The notes under the pieces were generated by a model, which had not been told where the DNA came from, did no database searches, and saw only the letters and a list, made by a program, of their open reading frames with translations. Shown piece after piece: positions 62,743 to 64,000 of a stretch of DNA of 64,000 nt. Source of the stretch: Mangrovicoccus sp. HB161399 (lineage in GTDB: Bacteria > Pseudomonadota > Alphaproteobacteria > Rhodobacterales > Rhodobacteraceae). The translations under genes were made by a program, and so were the position numbers. The DNA is taken from assembly GCF_013184745.1 (NCBI RefSeq), contig NZ_JAATVU010000020.1, positions 40,474-104,473 of the forward strand. Direction: 5' to 3'. Position 1 is the stretch's first letter, and every line of letters begins with the position of its first letter.

Positions 62743-63621
62743 ATGGCCATCAGCAAAGAGATCCGCACCTATTTCAACGGCACCTGGCACGAAGGCGATG
62801 TCGCGGTCATGCGCGCGGCGGATCACGGCGCCTGGCTGGCCTCCACCGTCTTCGACGGCGCGCGCTACGTGGACGGCATGGCGCCCGACCTGCTGGCGCA
62901 TTGCGAGCGCGTGAACCGCTCGGCCAAGGCGCTGCTGCTGGAGCCGACCCATTCCGCCGCGGAGATCATGCGCCTCGCGCTCGAAGGCTGCGCGCTGTTC
63001 CCCGAAGGCTCCGCCATCTACATCCGCCCGATGTACTGGGGCATCGACGGCAACGAGACCGCAGTCCAGCCCGACGGCTCGGCGGGCTTCGCGATCTGCC
63101 TAGAGACCGTGCCGATGGCTCCGCCGGAAGCCGCGCAGCGCCTGACCACCACGCGCTTCCGCCGCCCGACGCTGGAGGTCGCGGTCTGCAACGCCAAGGC
63201 GGGCTGCCTCTATCCGAACAACGGCCGGATGCTGGCCGAGGCGCGGTCCAAGGGCTACGACAACGCGCTGGTGACCGATGCCGCAGGCAACGTCGCCGAG
63301 ACCGCAACCGCCAACGTCTTCATGGTCAAGGACGGCGAGGTCTACACGCCGATCGCCAACGGCACCTTCCTGTCGGGGATCACGCGGGCCCGCCACATCG
63401 CCAACCTGCGCGCCGACGGCGTCAAGGTCCGCGAGGCCGTGCTGACCTATGACGACATCCGCGGCGCCGACGAGGTGTTCCTCTCGGGCAACCTCAACAA
63501 GGTGACCCCGGTCAGCGAATTCGACGGCACCTTCTACAAGCACGGCCCGGTGACGAAGCGCGTGCTGCAGCTCTACTGGGACTGGGCCAAGGCCGACGCG
63601 GCGGCGACCGTTCCGGCGTGA
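62743..63621 (+). CDS. Branched-chain amino acid aminotransferase-like enzyme
   Basis: 292 residues, class IV PLP aminotransferase. Markers are FDGARYVDG and IYIRPMYWG for substrate binding, the PLP lysine K152 (CNAKAGCLYP), and VAETATANVFMVKDGEVYTP with E186 near the cofactor. It most resembles IlvE-type enzymes acting on Leu, Ile and Val, but D-amino-acid transaminases share the fold, so specificity is not certain. Confidence 0.88.
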   Translation: MAISKEIRTYFNGTWHEGDVAVMRAADHGAWLASTVFDGARYVDGMAPDLLAHCERVNRSAKALLLEPTHSAAEIMRLALEGCALFPEGSAIYIRPMYWGIDGNETAVQPDGSAGFAICLETVPMAPPEAAQRLTTTRFRRPTLEVAVCNAKAGCLYPNNGRMLAEARSKGYDNALVTDAAGNVAETATANVFMVKDGEVYTPIANGTFLSGITRARHIANLRADGVKVREAVLTYDDIRGADEVFLSGNLNKVTPVSEFDGTFYKHGPVTKRVLQLYWDWAKADAAATVPA

Positions 63622-63711
63622 CCTGAGCGGCGGGCGCGGCTAACGTGGCGGGACATTGATCCCGCCTGATGTCCGCCGGAGCCCGCCATTTCCCGCCCCG
63701 AGCCCGTTTCC

Positions 63712-63822
63712 GTGAATGCCACCCCCGGCGCGGCCGATGCCTCCGCCCTTGCCGGAACGGCCTTCTCGCTGATCGTCAGCTTGGTCGGGGCGCTTCTGGC
63801 GGTGCTGGCCCTGCCGGATTGA
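63712..63822 (+). CDS. Possible tiny single-helix membrane protein
   Basis: 36 residues from a GTG: a short Ala/Thr head and one hydrophobic helix (TAFSLIVSLVGALLAVLAL) ending in Pro-Asp. There is no good ribosome-binding site, and length alone gives little support. Overlapping frames on both strands are no better. Confidence 0.25.
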   Translation: MNATPGAADASALAGTAFSLIVSLVGALLAVLALPD

Positions 63823-64000
63823 ATGCCGCCCTTGCTGGGATGGCCGGCCGGGCTCTGCATCCTGATGCTGGGCGGCGCCTTCGCACCGAATGAACTGACC
63901 CCAGCGAGTGGTCCGGGTCAAATGCTAATGCATGGTCGGCCTTCGATCTACTGGAATGAAGACCTCGGGCGCGGGCGCCCGATATCCGAGGGCACTATGC
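63823..64000. other. Right edge, no supported gene; possible mobile-element end
   Basis: From about 63,893 the base composition becomes less GC-rich. TGAACTGACCCC at 63,892 followed by a 6-bp dyad TGACCC...GGGTCA (63,897-63,921) resembles the terminal inverted repeats of some IS3-type elements, but no transposase sequence lies in the window. Too little is visible to decide. Confidence 0.2.

Noticed and set aside
1..64000. tRNA or rRNA genes
   Set aside because: I looked for T-arm and acceptor patterns on both strands and found none that could be folded; a covariance-model search would be decisive.

Overview
The window looks like a chromosomal segment of a Rhodobacteraceae alphaproteobacterium (Paracoccus/Rhodobacter-like). 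The evidence is very high GC with strong third-position GC bias, the argH - small lipoprotein - lysA - TIGR02302 order, the Hsp20-DUF1150 pair, a 44-residue aa3-type oxidase subunit IV gene, phaA-phaB for polyhydroxybutyrate, a DUF2007 gene divergent from a polyprenyl diphosphate synthase, and an Anbu proteasome-like operon. No tRNA, rRNA, CRISPR array or complete insertion sequence was found; the assignment rests on reading alone.

Layout. 1-1.3 kb: partial methylmalonyl-CoA epimerase and a stand-alone receiver protein. 1.3-6.2 kb: the clearest accessory region, with an MT-A70 adenine methylase, a cytosine-5 methylase and an NgoMIV-like endonuclease that keeps all NgoMIV active-site residues at the right spacing, then a five-helix membrane protein carrying a long pentapeptide-repeat helix. 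6.3-18.7 kb: aspS, a 0.94-kb stretch with no gene, DUF4175/TIGR02302, lysA, a CHAP-type peptidase, two tiny lipoproteins, argH, tlpA, and a PepSY - cytochrome b - membrane-anchored LuxR operon preceded by two abutting TAAGC-N4-GCTTA dyads. 18.7-25.5 kb: a lone CbiM permease under a cobalamin riboswitch, tag, an EAL protein, phaAB, a uracil-DNA glycosylase, a phosphoesterase and moaB. 25.5-36.6 kb: a probable small RNA, small conserved proteins, isoprenoid genes (polyprenyl synthase, ispE), a TPR protein, grxB, an RTX protein, ETF-ubiquinone oxidoreductase and greA. 36.7-47 kb: mobA, azlCD, oxidase subunit IV with a coupled lipoprotein that seems to start at CTG, an MBL hydrolase, an acyl-CoA dehydrogenase, a Sua5-type gene, ubiK, and the lgt - methyltransferase - pgeF operon.

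47-64 kb: lrp divergent from trxB, Hsp20/DUF1150, purEK, a GNAT, a CAP-RTX secreted protein, the ATP-grasp - alpha-E - transglutaminase-like - Anbu operon, a TPR-sulfotransferase, a rhomboid homologue without its catalytic dyad, trpS, an unrecognised 300-residue protein with a bipartite basic N-terminus, and a branched-chain aminotransferase.

Most of the window is housekeeping. The places most likely to hold something undescribed are the restriction-modification/pentapeptide block, the Anbu operon with its cysteine-less transglutaminase partner, the TAAGC dyads, two candidate small RNAs and the 61.6-kb orphan. Start codons were chosen by ribosome-binding site and family length where several were possible.
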